Shown here: piece by piece, positions 17,841-26,919 of the stretch
Numbering within the stretch: the stretch's first letter is position 1
Layout of the letters: each line of letters opens with the position of its first letter
Assembly: GCA_903887485.1 (NCBI GenBank)
Contig: CAISPV010000006.1
Location: 16,805 to 80,804 of the forward strand
Origin: an uncultured Desulfobulbaceae bacterium
GTDB taxonomy: Bacteria > Desulfobacterota > Desulfobulbia > Desulfobulbales > Desulfocapsaceae
Length of the DNA: 64,000 nucleotides
Reading direction: 5' to 3'
Position numbers and translations under genes: made by a program
Notes under the pieces: generated by a model
Database searches by the model: none
The model's input: the letters and a program-made list of their open reading frames with translations, nothing else
Told to the model about the DNA's origin: nothing

Positions 17841-19148
17841 ATGAAATTTTTTAAAGAATTAAACCAGTTCATGCTGATGGGCGCCAGGGCTCATGCCCAG
17901 TGGGAACTTGATTGCTCGAACACCATCCTCCATGATCGCAAACGGCTGGCGATTTTGTGCCTGCTTATTGTCCCCATCCTCGTCGGCGGCGTGGCCTTTG
18001 CCGATGAGGTCGTTGGTCAGTTGCCCGGGATGCTTGGCGGCAAGACGGCCTATGCCCCGGCCTTTTACACCCCGACCATCTTCTTCGCTTCCATCGGAGT
18101 GGGTATCGTTGCCGGCCTGATCACCGGCTGTATTGGCGCAGGTGGCGGTTTTATTATTGCTCCCGCCCTGATGAGCGCCGGGGTGAAAGGTATCCTCGCC
18201 GTCGGCACCGACCTGTTTCATATCTTTGCCAAGGCAATCATGGGCAGCGTACTTCATCGCAAGCTGGGCAATATCTCTGTCGGTCTGGCTATGGTTTTCC
18301 TGATCGGTTCCATCGGCGGCGCCACCCTGGGCGGCTGGGTCAACCGAACCTTGTATGAGATGAACCCGGTGCTGAGCGATGCCTTCATTACCACCATCTA
18401 TGTCCTGATGCTGGGTTTCCTCTGCTCTTACGCGTTGATGGATTTTTTTCGTTCCCGCAAACCCGCTCCGGCGCAGAAGAGTTCTGATGTTGCGGCCGGT
18501 ACTGCCGGAATGACCAATCTGGCGAGAAAGCTTCAGTCTGTCAACCTGCCCCCCATGATCACCTTTGATGAGGGGATTACCCCCGGCGGCCGGAAGATAT
18601 CCTGGCTGTTCCTGGTGATCAGCGGCTTTGTGGTTGGTATGGCAGCAGCCATCATGGGCGTGGGTGGCGGCTTCCTGACCTTCCCAATCTTCGTTTATAC
18701 CCTTGGCGTTTCCTCCGCTACCACTGTCGGTACCGACATTTTTCAGATCATTTTCACCGCCGGATACGCCGGGCTTGGCCAGTATGCCGTTTATGGTTTT
18801 ATTTTCTACACCCTGGCCATGGGCATGCTGCTCGGCTCGCTTGTCGGCATCCAGATCGGTTCCCTGATCACCAAGGTCGTCAGCGGCTCTACCATTTGCG
18901 GACTGTATGCCGTCGCCACCTCGGCCGGTTTTGTCAACCGTGCTTTTGCCCTGCCTTCTAAGCTTGCCAGTATGGATGTTATCTCCATGTCGGCTGCAAC
19001 CGGCAAAATGCTGGAAACGGTGGGCACCTACATTTTCTTTGTGGTGCTTGGTTCCTTTGCCGTCTGGGTCTTCTATATCTTTTTCACCAATATCAGCGTC
19101 CTCAAGGGAGAGGATCACCTTTACGTCGCCAAGGAGGTAAAAGTATGA
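17841..19148 (+). CDS. TauE/SafE family permease (sulfite exporter-like)
   Basis: 'GIVAGLITGCIGAGGGFIIAPALMSAGVKGILAVGTDLFHIFAKAIMG' and second half 'GMAAAIMGVGGGFLTFPIFVYTLGVSSATTVGTDIFQIIF'. Confidence 0.9.
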   Translation: MKFFKELNQFMLMGARAHAQWELDCSNTILHDRKRLAILCLLIVPILVGGVAFADEVVGQLPGMLGGKTAYAPAFYTPTIFFASIGVGIVAGLITGCIGAGGGFIIAPALMSAGVKGILAVGTDLFHIFAKAIMGSVLHRKLGNISVGLAMVFLIGSIGGATLGGWVNRTLYEMNPVLSDAFITTIYVLMLGFLCSYALMDFFRSRKPAPAQKSSDVAAGTAGMTNLARKLQSVNLPPMITFDEGITPGGRKISWLFLVISGFVVGMAAAIMGVGGGFLTFPIFVYTLGVSSATTVGTDIFQIIFTAGYAGLGQYAVYGFIFYTLAMGMLLGSLVGIQIGSLITKVVSGSTICGLYAVATSAGFVNRAFALPSKLASMDVISMSAATGKMLETVGTYIFFVVLGSFAVWVFYIFFTNISVLKGEDHLYVAKEVKV

Positions 19149-19843
19149 TTGCCAATAAAAAAGAGTTCAACGGTGGTCTGGCGCTCCATATTGCTTTTTG
19201 GGTCATTTTTGCCCTGCTGCTCTCACCGCTTTATCCTGGGCAGGGCAAGAAGGTAAATATGCTCGACTATATGGACAGTATGTACAATTCCATATCCAAA
19301 AAGTCGGCCTATTATGTTCCTGCTACCCAGAAAAAGATCGAGGTCTTCAAGGGAAACAACATCTCCCTGAACATTAAAGCTAATGCCAACCTTTCAATGG
19401 AAAGAATGACTTCTTTGATGCAGCATGCCGGCATGAAGGTCGAGGCCGGCGATAAAGAGATCAGGCTCAGCGGGGATCTTGGTGGGATGTTGAGTGCCAT
19501 TCTCGCTGATGCTGACTCCATGTTTGCCAATGACGGCAAGACTGTCAGCGCCAAATACGGGTTCGGCGAAAAACAGGTGATGTATGATTGGTATAATATC
19601 CTGAAGTCCATGGAGAAAAGCCTGGCCAAACAGGAGAAATTCGCCGAGTCAAAAGTGCTCTATCAGGTGCGGACTAAGACCGTTGAGCCATCCTATAATT
19701 ATTACGGGATTGAGGCGCAGAGTATTCAGGACAAGGCGGTATTGGTCATCTTGTCCCTGGTGGGATATGTGATCTATACCATGTGGTTTGGGTTTTCTAT
19801 CCTCTTTATGTTTGAAGGCTGGGGGCTCAAGCTTGAGCATTAA
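19145..19843 (+). CDS. Two-TM protein with a predicted extracytoplasmic domain, unknown function
   Basis: 232 aa; hydrophobic segments near both termini (ALHIAFWVIFALLLSPL; AVLVILSLVGYVIYTMWFGFSILFMF); ATG overlaps the TauE stop region. Confidence 0.8.
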   Translation: MIANKKEFNGGLALHIAFWVIFALLLSPLYPGQGKKVNMLDYMDSMYNSISKKSAYYVPATQKKIEVFKGNNISLNIKANANLSMERMTSLMQHAGMKVEAGDKEIRLSGDLGGMLSAILADADSMFANDGKTVSAKYGFGEKQVMYDWYNILKSMEKSLAKQEKFAESKVLYQVRTKTVEPSYNYYGIEAQSIQDKAVLVILSLVGYVIYTMWFGFSILFMFEGWGLKLEH

Positions 19844-19857
19844 GGGTATATTTATTG

Positions 19858-19904
19858 GCTGCTTGTTCCGGGTGCTATGCTGCCCGGAACAAGCAGCTTT
19901 TTTA
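19858..19904 (+). terminator. Strong rho-independent terminator
   Basis: Perfect 15-bp stem GCTGCTTGTTCCGGG/CCCGGAACAAGCAGC followed by a T run. Confidence 0.93.
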
Positions 19905-20009
19905 TCAGGTTGATTGTTCATTACCCTTGGTGATTTTTTTGATATATTGAAAAAAAACCTCGCCTTTCGTTGAGGATGTATTCAGCCTGACCTGGCAAAC
20001 CCGCCCAGC

Positions 20010-22604
20010 ATGCAAGACCATTCCATGACCTCTCTTTTTGATCGCCTCACCTCTCTGTTCCGGAGCAAACCCAGGCTGAAGCCGGCGGAGTTACAGGCCG
20101 CTTTTCGCAGTCATTACAAAGAATTTCGTTCTCTGCTTACCGCGAATAATAACGCCCTGGAATTAATGGCGGAGATGGAGCAAGTCCTGAGCGCCGGTCA
20201 TTCCTTTGGGATGGCTTTTATTCGGGGTAACTGTACCGCTCTCACTGTGAATATCTATAAGATGATTCAGCATCTGAACAGGCTGGCCGACGGCAGATAT
20301 GCAGAGCTGGACCAACCCTTCAGGGATGTTACCAGGCGGCTTGAGCAGGTTATTGCCAGCCGGCCTGTGATCACGGAGGGGGTGATGATCCTGTCCATGG
20401 CTGAGGTGGATAGCAGCATGGTGGATCAGGTGGGTGAAAAAATGGCCAATCTGGGTGAGGTCAGAAACCGGGTGGGCTTAAGAACCCCGGATGGTTTTGT
20501 GATGACTGCTGCCGCTGGACGGCATTTTACCCAGGCCAATGATCTGCAGGTTGAGATCAATCGCCGTTTAAAGGGCCTTGATCTTGATAATCTGGAGGAG
20601 CTTTACACCGTCAGCGCCGGTATTCAATCTCTGATTGCGAACGCGCCGCTGCCAAAAGAGCTGGAGCAGGAGATCCTGGCCCACCATCAGCAACTTGTTA
20701 TTGACAAGGATCCCGAGCTATTGGTCGCCCTTCGTTCAAGCGCCATTGGTGAGGATCGTAGCAATGTCTCTTTTGCCGGCCAGTACCGGACCCAGCTCAA
20801 TGTCAGCAGCGAATTTGTCGGCCAGGCCTATAAAGAGATCGTGGCCGGAAAGTATAAAAGTCAGGCCATTGTTTACCGGCAGCAGCGGGGCTTTCGGCAT
20901 CAGGACGTACACATGTGTGTCGGCTGTCTGCGCATGGTGGATGCGGCCATAAGCGGAGTTCTTTATTCCCGGGCCCCGGATGATCCGCGCAGCAGGTTTG
21001 TCATGATCCAGGCGGCGCCTGGCCTTGCCGGCAATGTGGTGGATGGCAGCGCTGCAACCGAACAGTTCAGGGTCAGCCGGACAGCGCCTTATGATATCCT
21101 GGGTAGGCAATCTGGGGCGGGGCAGGTAGGAGGCGGGGTTGGTTCATTGTTGACACTGACCGCAGTCCAGGCAGCGGAACTGGCCGAGGTTGGTGTGCGT
21201 CTGGAAGAACATTTCGGCACTCCGCAGGATATTGAGTGGTCAATTGATCAGGCGGGGCTTTTGTATATCTTGCAAAGTCGTCCCCTGGGGCGGCCTGCTG
21301 CTGAGGAATCGTCGTGGCCACGCCAACACGATTCGAAGGAAGATGATCTGCCGCCCCCACTTCTGGCCGGCGGGGTCTGCGCCAGCCGTGGTGTCGGTTG
21401 TGGCCCTGTCTTTACGGTCCGGTCCAGTCTCGATCTGTTGCGATTTCCCAAAGGAGCAGTCCTGGTTGTTGAGACCCCTTATCCAGACTGGGCCAGCTTG
21501 CTGGACCGGGCGTCGGCGGTGATCAGCGAAACCGGCCAGATGGCTGCTCACCTTGCCACCGTGGCCCGTGAATTTGGCATTCCGGCCATTTTCGGGATGA
21601 AGCAGGCCTTGGCGGCCCTAGACAATCACAGCCTGATTACGGTGGATGCCACTGCGGCTAAGGTGTATGAGGGGCGGGTTGAACCCCTGCTGGCCCTGGC
21701 TCCACCGAGACCGAATCTCATGGTTGGTAGTCCGGTTTATAAAATACTGGTGGCGGCCATGGAGTATATTACGCCACTCAATTTGACCGACCCCGCTTCG
21801 CCTTTTTTTAGGCCCGAGTCCTGCCTGACCCTGCATGATCTTACCCGTTATTGTCATGAAAAGGCGGTGGTCGAGATGTTCAAGTTTGGTGAACGCTATG
21901 GCTTTAATGATAAGGCAGCCAAACAACTGGTGGTGGACGCCCCTTCCCAGTGGTGGGTGATTGATCTCGACGATGGTTTTAGCCCGGATTTTGACCCGGC
22001 GAGCCGTTATGTCGATCTCGGCCATATTGTTTCCGTGCCGATGCTGGCCATCTGGCAGGGGATGACTGCCTTTCCCTGGGCTGGTCCGCCGCCTGTCAGT
22101 TTGCGCGGGTTTGGTTCCATTATCTTTCAGTCCACCAGAAACCCCGGTCTTGATCCGGGGGTGCGCTCGGCCATGGCCGCAAAAAACTACTTTCTCATCT
22201 CCAGAAATTTCTGCAACCTGAGTGTCCGGCTTGGCTATCATTTCGCCCTGGTGGAGGCAAATCTGGGGGAGTTTCTCACCGAAAATTATGTCAACTTCCA
22301 GTTCAAGGGGGGAGCGGCCGATGAAAATCGTCGTCTGCTGCGCATTGGGTTGATTGCTGATATCCTGAACGAATTTGGTTTCCGGGTGGAGCAGAAGGCA
22401 GACGCCATGACGGCCAGGATTGAAAAAAAACCTGGTTCTTTCTTGCTGGAACGTCTGAAAATCCTCGGCTATCTGATTATTCACACCCGTCAGATCGACA
22501 TGGTCATGGGGGATGAGGGGATGGTTGCCCAGTATCGACAGAAAATAATGACTGATTTACAAACTTTCTTAGAAAAACCGGAGACGGCGGAGATGGAGGA
22601 ATGA
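20010..22604 (+). CDS. PEP/pyruvate-binding and phosphohistidine domain protein (PpsA-like, atypical C-terminus)
   Basis: 864 aa; 'LLVALRSSAIGEDRSNVSFAGQYRT', 'DIEWSIDQAGLLYILQSRPL', 'ISETGQMAAHLATVAREFGIPAIFGM'. Confidence 0.85.
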   Translation: MQDHSMTSLFDRLTSLFRSKPRLKPAELQAAFRSHYKEFRSLLTANNNALELMAEMEQVLSAGHSFGMAFIRGNCTALTVNIYKMIQHLNRLADGRYAELDQPFRDVTRRLEQVIASRPVITEGVMILSMAEVDSSMVDQVGEKMANLGEVRNRVGLRTPDGFVMTAAAGRHFTQANDLQVEINRRLKGLDLDNLEELYTVSAGIQSLIANAPLPKELEQEILAHHQQLVIDKDPELLVALRSSAIGEDRSNVSFAGQYRTQLNVSSEFVGQAYKEIVAGKYKSQAIVYRQQRGFRHQDVHMCVGCLRMVDAAISGVLYSRAPDDPRSRFVMIQAAPGLAGNVVDGSAATEQFRVSRTAPYDILGRQSGAGQVGGGVGSLLTLTAVQAAELAEVGVRLEEHFGTPQDIEWSIDQAGLLYILQSRPLGRPAAEESSWPRQHDSKEDDLPPPLLAGGVCASRGVGCGPVFTVRSSLDLLRFPKGAVLVVETPYPDWASLLDRASAVISETGQMAAHLATVAREFGIPAIFGMKQALAALDNHSLITVDATAAKVYEGRVEPLLALAPPRPNLMVGSPVYKILVAAMEYITPLNLTDPASPFFRPESCLTLHDLTRYCHEKAVVEMFKFGERYGFNDKAAKQLVVDAPSQWWVIDLDDGFSPDFDPASRYVDLGHIVSVPMLAIWQGMTAFPWAGPPPVSLRGFGSIIFQSTRNPGLDPGVRSAMAAKNYFLISRNFCNLSVRLGYHFALVEANLGEFLTENYVNFQFKGGAADENRRLLRIGLIADILNEFGFRVEQKADAMTARIEKKPGSFLLERLKILGYLIIHTRQIDMVMGDEGMVAQYRQKIMTDLQTFLEKPETAEMEE

Positions 22605-22605
22605 G

Positions 22606-22992
22606 ATGAACATGGGATTAAATATTCTGCTCATTGATGATGAATTCGATTTCGTGGAAACGACCTGCAAGCGGTTGATCCGCCGGGGGTATTCCGCCAG
22701 AACGGCCCTCACCTGTGCTGCAGGGTTGACAATTATCGAGTCAGGTTGGCCCGATATTGTGGTGCTGGATGTCATGCTTCCCGACCGGGATGGTATGGAC
22801 TTTCTGCGGGAGATCAAGGGGAAATGGCCGTCCCTGCCTGTTATTCTGCTGACCGGCCATGCCTCGATGCAGGCGGGCCTGTACGGTCTGGACTGTGGTG
22901 CCAGTGATTATTGTTTGAAGCCCATTGACCTGGAAACCCTGGTAGAAAAGATGGCCATTGCCCATCGGGAGAGTTGTCAGCTGGGGGCCTGA
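22606..22992 (+). CDS. Single-domain response regulator
   Basis: 'ILLIDDEFDFVETTCKRL..VVLDVMLPDRDGMDFL..VILLTGHAS..DYCLKPID'. Confidence 0.93.
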   Translation: MNMGLNILLIDDEFDFVETTCKRLIRRGYSARTALTCAAGLTIIESGWPDIVVLDVMLPDRDGMDFLREIKGKWPSLPVILLTGHASMQAGLYGLDCGASDYCLKPIDLETLVEKMAIAHRESCQLGA

Positions 22993-23186
22993 AACAAACA
23001 AGTTCACCATTGAGGAAGTCTTTGAGGATACGCGTTGTTGCAAATGAGGTGGAGCCGGAGGTGTTTTGGTTGCGTCTTTACCCAACCATGCTTACCATCA
23101 AGATCAGTTCTGTTATGATTGTCCGGCGTTGATTGAAAGCGTCTTCTTTGCTGATGTGGTGATGTGTTCGCCTGTGGATCTCCTTC

Positions 23187-23819
23187 ATGAATGACTCAAT
23201 CCTGCAGTTTATTATCCTGGCCCCGCCTCTGTTTCTGGCCCTGACCGTCCATGAATTTGCCCATGGCTATGTGGCATTCCGGCTGGGAGACCCAACGGCA
23301 CAGAGAGAGGGGCGCCTGACCCTGAACCCGCTCAAGCATCTGGATCCATTGGGAACGATTGCTTTTTTCATCTTCCATCTTGGCTGGGCCAAACCGGTGC
23401 CGGTTAATCCGGCCTATTTTAAAGATCCGCAAAAGGATATGCTTTGGGTGGCCCTGGCCGGTCCGATTACCAATCTCGCACTGGCCGTAATCAGTGCCTT
23501 GATGGTTAAAGCAGTTGTGTTGCTGGCCCAGACCATCCCTTACTCTGCCATGGGAGAAGCAATTCTGGTTCCCCTGAGCAGCACCTTGATTGCCAGTGTC
23601 TGGATCAATCTGGTGCTTGGCATCTTTAACTTTCTGCCCATTCCCCCGCTCGATGGCAGCCGGATTCTTGCAGGAGTTTTACCCCCTGATCTTGCCCGTT
23701 CCTACGCGTCCATCGAACGGTATGGCTTTATCCTTCTCATCCTTCTGGCCGCCACTGGTGTCCTGTCTAAGCTGATTCTGCCTTTAATCAACTTTGCCAA
23801 CAGCCTGCTGCTTTCTTGA
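23187..23819 (+). CDS. Site-2 protease family (M50) membrane metalloprotease
   Basis: 'LTVHEFAHGYVAFRLGDPTA' (HExxH-type) and 'NFLPIPPLDGSRIL'. Confidence 0.92.
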   Translation: MNDSILQFIILAPPLFLALTVHEFAHGYVAFRLGDPTAQREGRLTLNPLKHLDPLGTIAFFIFHLGWAKPVPVNPAYFKDPQKDMLWVALAGPITNLALAVISALMVKAVVLLAQTIPYSAMGEAILVPLSSTLIASVWINLVLGIFNFLPIPPLDGSRILAGVLPPDLARSYASIERYGFILLILLAATGVLSKLILPLINFANSLLLS

Positions 23820-23846
23820 GAGCACTTTGGAAAAGAGCTCGCTTGG

Positions 23847-25661
23847 TTATCGTTTTGCCTTTTCCACTGCCTGTTTGACCGAGACAGGATAGGGGGTATA
23901 TTTTAGCAGGGATTGGGGTAGATGGTTGCGGGCATTTCTGGCAGCGTCAAGCGTTGGATATTCCCCGTAAAAGAGGATGAATGTTGCGGGAGATGTTGTT
24001 TTTTTGAGTACGATAAATTTTTCTAATCCTTGCCGGCCTTCTTCGTGGAGGATCTCTTTGAATTTTTCCCCGGCCTGATCCGTAGCAAGAACCATGATTT
24101 GCAGGGTGAATTGGTCATTTTTTTCTCCGGCCAGCCATTTGTTGCCTGCGGTTAGACTTTTTCGAGGAAGCTGTTGGCTGATATTGGTTTTCAGCTCTTT
24201 CTTTCCTTTTAATAACAGCTCGTTGTTTTTTGTTACAGGCTCGGGGGTTAAATGCGGGATGGTAATTTTTTTAGGGATTTTTTTATCAGATAATAGCTGA
24301 ATCTCTGAAGATTTTTTTTCAACCAGCGGCGCAATTTCTACAGAGACCGGCTTGGCGACTGGCTCTGCGGCTGCCACCGGAGCTGGTTGGGCGGGCTTGG
24401 CGACTGGCTCTACGGCTGCCACCGGAGCTGGTTGGGCGGGCTTGGCGGCTGGCTCTGCGGCTGCCACCGGAGCTGGTGGGACCGGCTTGGCGACTGGCTC
24501 TATCGCTGCGACCGGAGCTGGTGGGACCGGCTTGGCGGCTGGCTCTGCTGCTACTACCGGAGCTGGTGGGACCGGCTTGGCGACTGGCTCTATCGCTGCC
24601 ACCGGAGCTGGCGGGACAGGTTTTTGGGCTACCTCTTTTTTGTTTGGTGCGGTCTGTTGCGGTTGGGGATGCGCTGTAATCTGCGTCTTCTCGGGTCTGG
24701 AAGGCAATACCTGTTTTTTTCCTTCTCTACTGACAGATAAAAACAGAAGAATGGCCAGGAGAATAATTCCAACCCCAATAGCTACTTTTTTCTGCATGAA
24801 CGGAAATGGCAGATGATGCGCAGGAGGCTTCCCGGCAATAAGATCGTCTGAGTTCCTGACATGCTCGAGCAATACCATGAAAGAAGGGTCATCGGCAGTG
24901 TTGTCGGCAGTATAAGATGATGAACGCAGGGACTCTTCTGCCAGCCTATTGATTTTCCTGAAATTGCCATGGGATACGGCGAGGATTTTTGCGGCTACTT
25001 CCCGGCTGAAGATATCTTTTTTTTCAAAGCCTGGACGTTGCTGCATGTAAAAATTCAGATATTGAAACGTGTCCTCTTCTGTTAATGGTGGCAGTACGAG
25101 ATGGAGCTCTTGCGCGCTCTTGAACGTGCATAAGGCGAGTTGTTCAATATGTGTATGAAATTCCATTCTGCCAAACAGGATAATCTGGAGTAACACCCCA
25201 TCTTCGTTGACCAGATCAATCATCTTGCGAATACGTTCCAGCGTTGCCAAATACAGTTTTTCTGCCTCATCAAACAGGATCAGAAGACGCATTCCTCGTT
25301 CCCGCAGGGTTCGAGCGATTTCCATCAGGAGATGCCCGCTCCCCATCGCGTTGTCCTTTATTGAAGAGTCGAGATTAAGCTTCAGGGTTATGACCTGGAG
25401 CACATAATCAAAAGATTCAACGGAGTAGGGAAAAGAAATCACCAGGTATGGTGCAGAGATCTCTTTTTCCAGGATTTTGCAGAGCATGGTCTTCCCATGT
25501 CCCTCTTCGCCGATACAGGTGATCAGTCTGGCAGAGTCTGCCACCGCATTCCGCAATGCTTCAAGAGTAGATCTTCGACCGTTATCAGGAAAAAATAACC
25601 CATGTTCAAAAGGGGATTGGTGGGCGTGCTGTTGTTCCTCTTGCATCTGTCCTGTTTCCAT
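23847..25661 (-). CDS. ExeA/GspA-like AAA ATPase fused to a proline/alanine-rich linker and C-terminal SPOR-like domain (DamX-like architecture)
   Basis: Walker A 'GEEGHGKTMLCK', Walker B 'LLILFDEAEKL', one TM 'VAIGVGIILLAILLFL', repeat linker, C-terminal 'FTLQIMVLATDQAGEKFKEIL..FILFYGEYPTLDAARNARNHLP'. Confidence 0.85.
   Translation of the reverse strand: METGQMQEEQQHAHQSPFEHGLFFPDNGRRSTLEALRNAVADSARLITCIGEEGHGKTMLCKILEKEISAPYLVISFPYSVESFDYVLQVITLKLNLDSSIKDNAMGSGHLLMEIARTLRERGMRLLILFDEAEKLYLATLERIRKMIDLVNEDGVLLQIILFGRMEFHTHIEQLALCTFKSAQELHLVLPPLTEEDTFQYLNFYMQQRPGFEKKDIFSREVAAKILAVSHGNFRKINRLAEESLRSSSYTADNTADDPSFMVLLEHVRNSDDLIAGKPPAHHLPFPFMQKKVAIGVGIILLAILLFLSVSREGKKQVLPSRPEKTQITAHPQPQQTAPNKKEVAQKPVPPAPVAAIEPVAKPVPPAPVVAAEPAAKPVPPAPVAAIEPVAKPVPPAPVAAAEPAAKPAQPAPVAAVEPVAKPAQPAPVAAAEPVAKPVSVEIAPLVEKKSSEIQLLSDKKIPKKITIPHLTPEPVTKNNELLLKGKKELKTNISQQLPRKSLTAGNKWLAGEKNDQFTLQIMVLATDQAGEKFKEILHEEGRQGLEKFIVLKKTTSPATFILFYGEYPTLDAARNARNHLPQSLLKYTPYPVSVKQAVEKAKR
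24349..24620. repeat. 45-nt in-frame tandem repeat, about 6 copies
   Basis: Repeated GGCTTGGCGACTGGCTCTGCGGCTGCCACCGGAGCTGGTTGGGCG-type unit; on the minus strand encodes AKPVPPAPVAAIEPV / AKPVPPAPVVAAEPA. Confidence 0.95.
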
Positions 25662-25845
25662 TATGTGGTATCATTTCGTGCCCTACTCATCCACTGGATA
25701 AAAAGGGAAAATCGTTGTCATAAAATAATGTTGTTATCTGGATGGTAAAACGGCACTCGGATCTGGTTGCTCTTTACACCCCAGGGGGTGATTCTTTTTT
25801 GGTGTCCATCGTGGAGCGAGTGACACTGAAAAACCATCCATGGTC

Positions 25846-25891
25846 GTCGTAACGAAATAGTCAGAAAAAACAGAGGTTTTTGCGTAACGAC
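25846..25891. repeat. Inverted repeat, possible small palindromic element
   Basis: GTCGTAACG..CGTAACGAC, 9-bp arms with 1 mismatch. Confidence 0.55.
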
Positions 25892-25973
25892 TCTTAACAT
25901 GCCAAGGTAGATATACCATAACGAACATCCTGTGCATACTGATTTCCCCGCTACCTTCCCTGTTGTCAAAAGA

Positions 25974-26015
25974 AGCGTCAGGGCTGATGATAGCTGCTTT
26001 TTGTTACGACGCTTG
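25974..26015. repeat. Inverted repeat, possible small palindromic element
   Basis: AAGCGTC..GTTACGACGCTT, 7-bp arms. Confidence 0.5.
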
Positions 26016-26137
26016 GGGAATCTGGTATAATCTGGTGGTGATCAATGAGTATAAGCCTTGCGGGCACCTTGCCGGTTTTCTTCTTTATTTCTTAAAATGT
26101 AAACAGAACCGCATCTCTGTTCAAGAAAAAAAGTATC

Positions 26138-26860
26138 ATGCTGATTCCGTTCTCTATAAGTGTTGTTTTTTTGCTGGCTGGTTTTGTCCAGGGCATGACC
26201 GGATTTGGCTCGGCCCTTGTGGCTATGCCATTATTGAGTCTTTGTGTTGACGTCAAAAGCGCTGTCCCTCTCTGTACCCTGAACAGCGTGGTGATTACCA
26301 CCTTTCTGGCCTTGAGGCTTAAAAAACACCTGGATTGGCGGAAGATTCTTCCCTTGTGTCTTGCCGCTATTCCGGGGATATTCGTGGGGATTACCTTGCT
26401 GAAAAAGGTTGATTCGGCGAGTCTCAGTATCGGGCTTGGCGTTCTTCTTATCGCCTATTCCTGTTATAGTCTTCTGATAAAGACCAGGCCGAGGACGATG
26501 CATCCTGCCTGGTCATATATGGCTGGATTTTTGTCAGGGGCCATTGGCGCTGCCTTCAGTGCTGGCGGGCCACCTACAATCATTTATGCGACACAGAGTG
26601 ACTGGAATAAGGATGAGATTAAGGCCACCCTCAGTGGGTTTTTTCTCTTTAATTCGTATTTTAATGCCATAGCCCATGCTGTAAGCGGCATGACTACCGT
26701 GTCTGTTCTGTCTTCGTTTCTCTATGCTGCCCCTTGTGTCTTGCTGGGAACGGTGCTGGGGTCTCTTTGTTATGGACGTATGGAAAAGGCGGTTTATCTG
26801 AAGGTGATATTTACCTTTCTGATCCTGATGGGTACAATGATGATTGTCAGTGCATGGTAA
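26138..26860 (+). CDS. TauE/SafE family permease
   Basis: 240 aa; 'LLAGFVQGMTGFGSALVAMPLLSL', 'GAIGAAFSAGGPPTIIYAT'. Confidence 0.92.
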   Translation: MLIPFSISVVFLLAGFVQGMTGFGSALVAMPLLSLCVDVKSAVPLCTLNSVVITTFLALRLKKHLDWRKILPLCLAAIPGIFVGITLLKKVDSASLSIGLGVLLIAYSCYSLLIKTRPRTMHPAWSYMAGFLSGAIGAAFSAGGPPTIIYATQSDWNKDEIKATLSGFFLFNSYFNAIAHAVSGMTTVSVLSSFLYAAPCVLLGTVLGSLCYGRMEKAVYLKVIFTFLILMGTMMIVSAW

Positions 26861-26919
26861 GTTACATGATATGGCTCCTTGTTATTTCAGGTGGGTAATG
26901 GTAGATGGGGCCGTTGAAG

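Noticed and set aside
17859-19118. 419-aa minus-strand ORF opposite the TauE gene
   Set aside because: His/Gly/Asp-rich low-complexity translation typical of antisense in GC-rich genes; no family signature
24352-24816. Plus-strand ORFs rich in ATGAGGTGLATGS repeats
   Set aside because: Antisense reading of the 45-nt repeat array inside the AAA-SPOR gene; composition artefact
25718-25969. Short minus-strand ORFs near the AAA-SPOR gene
   Set aside because: Overlap the palindromic repeats; translation looks non-coding
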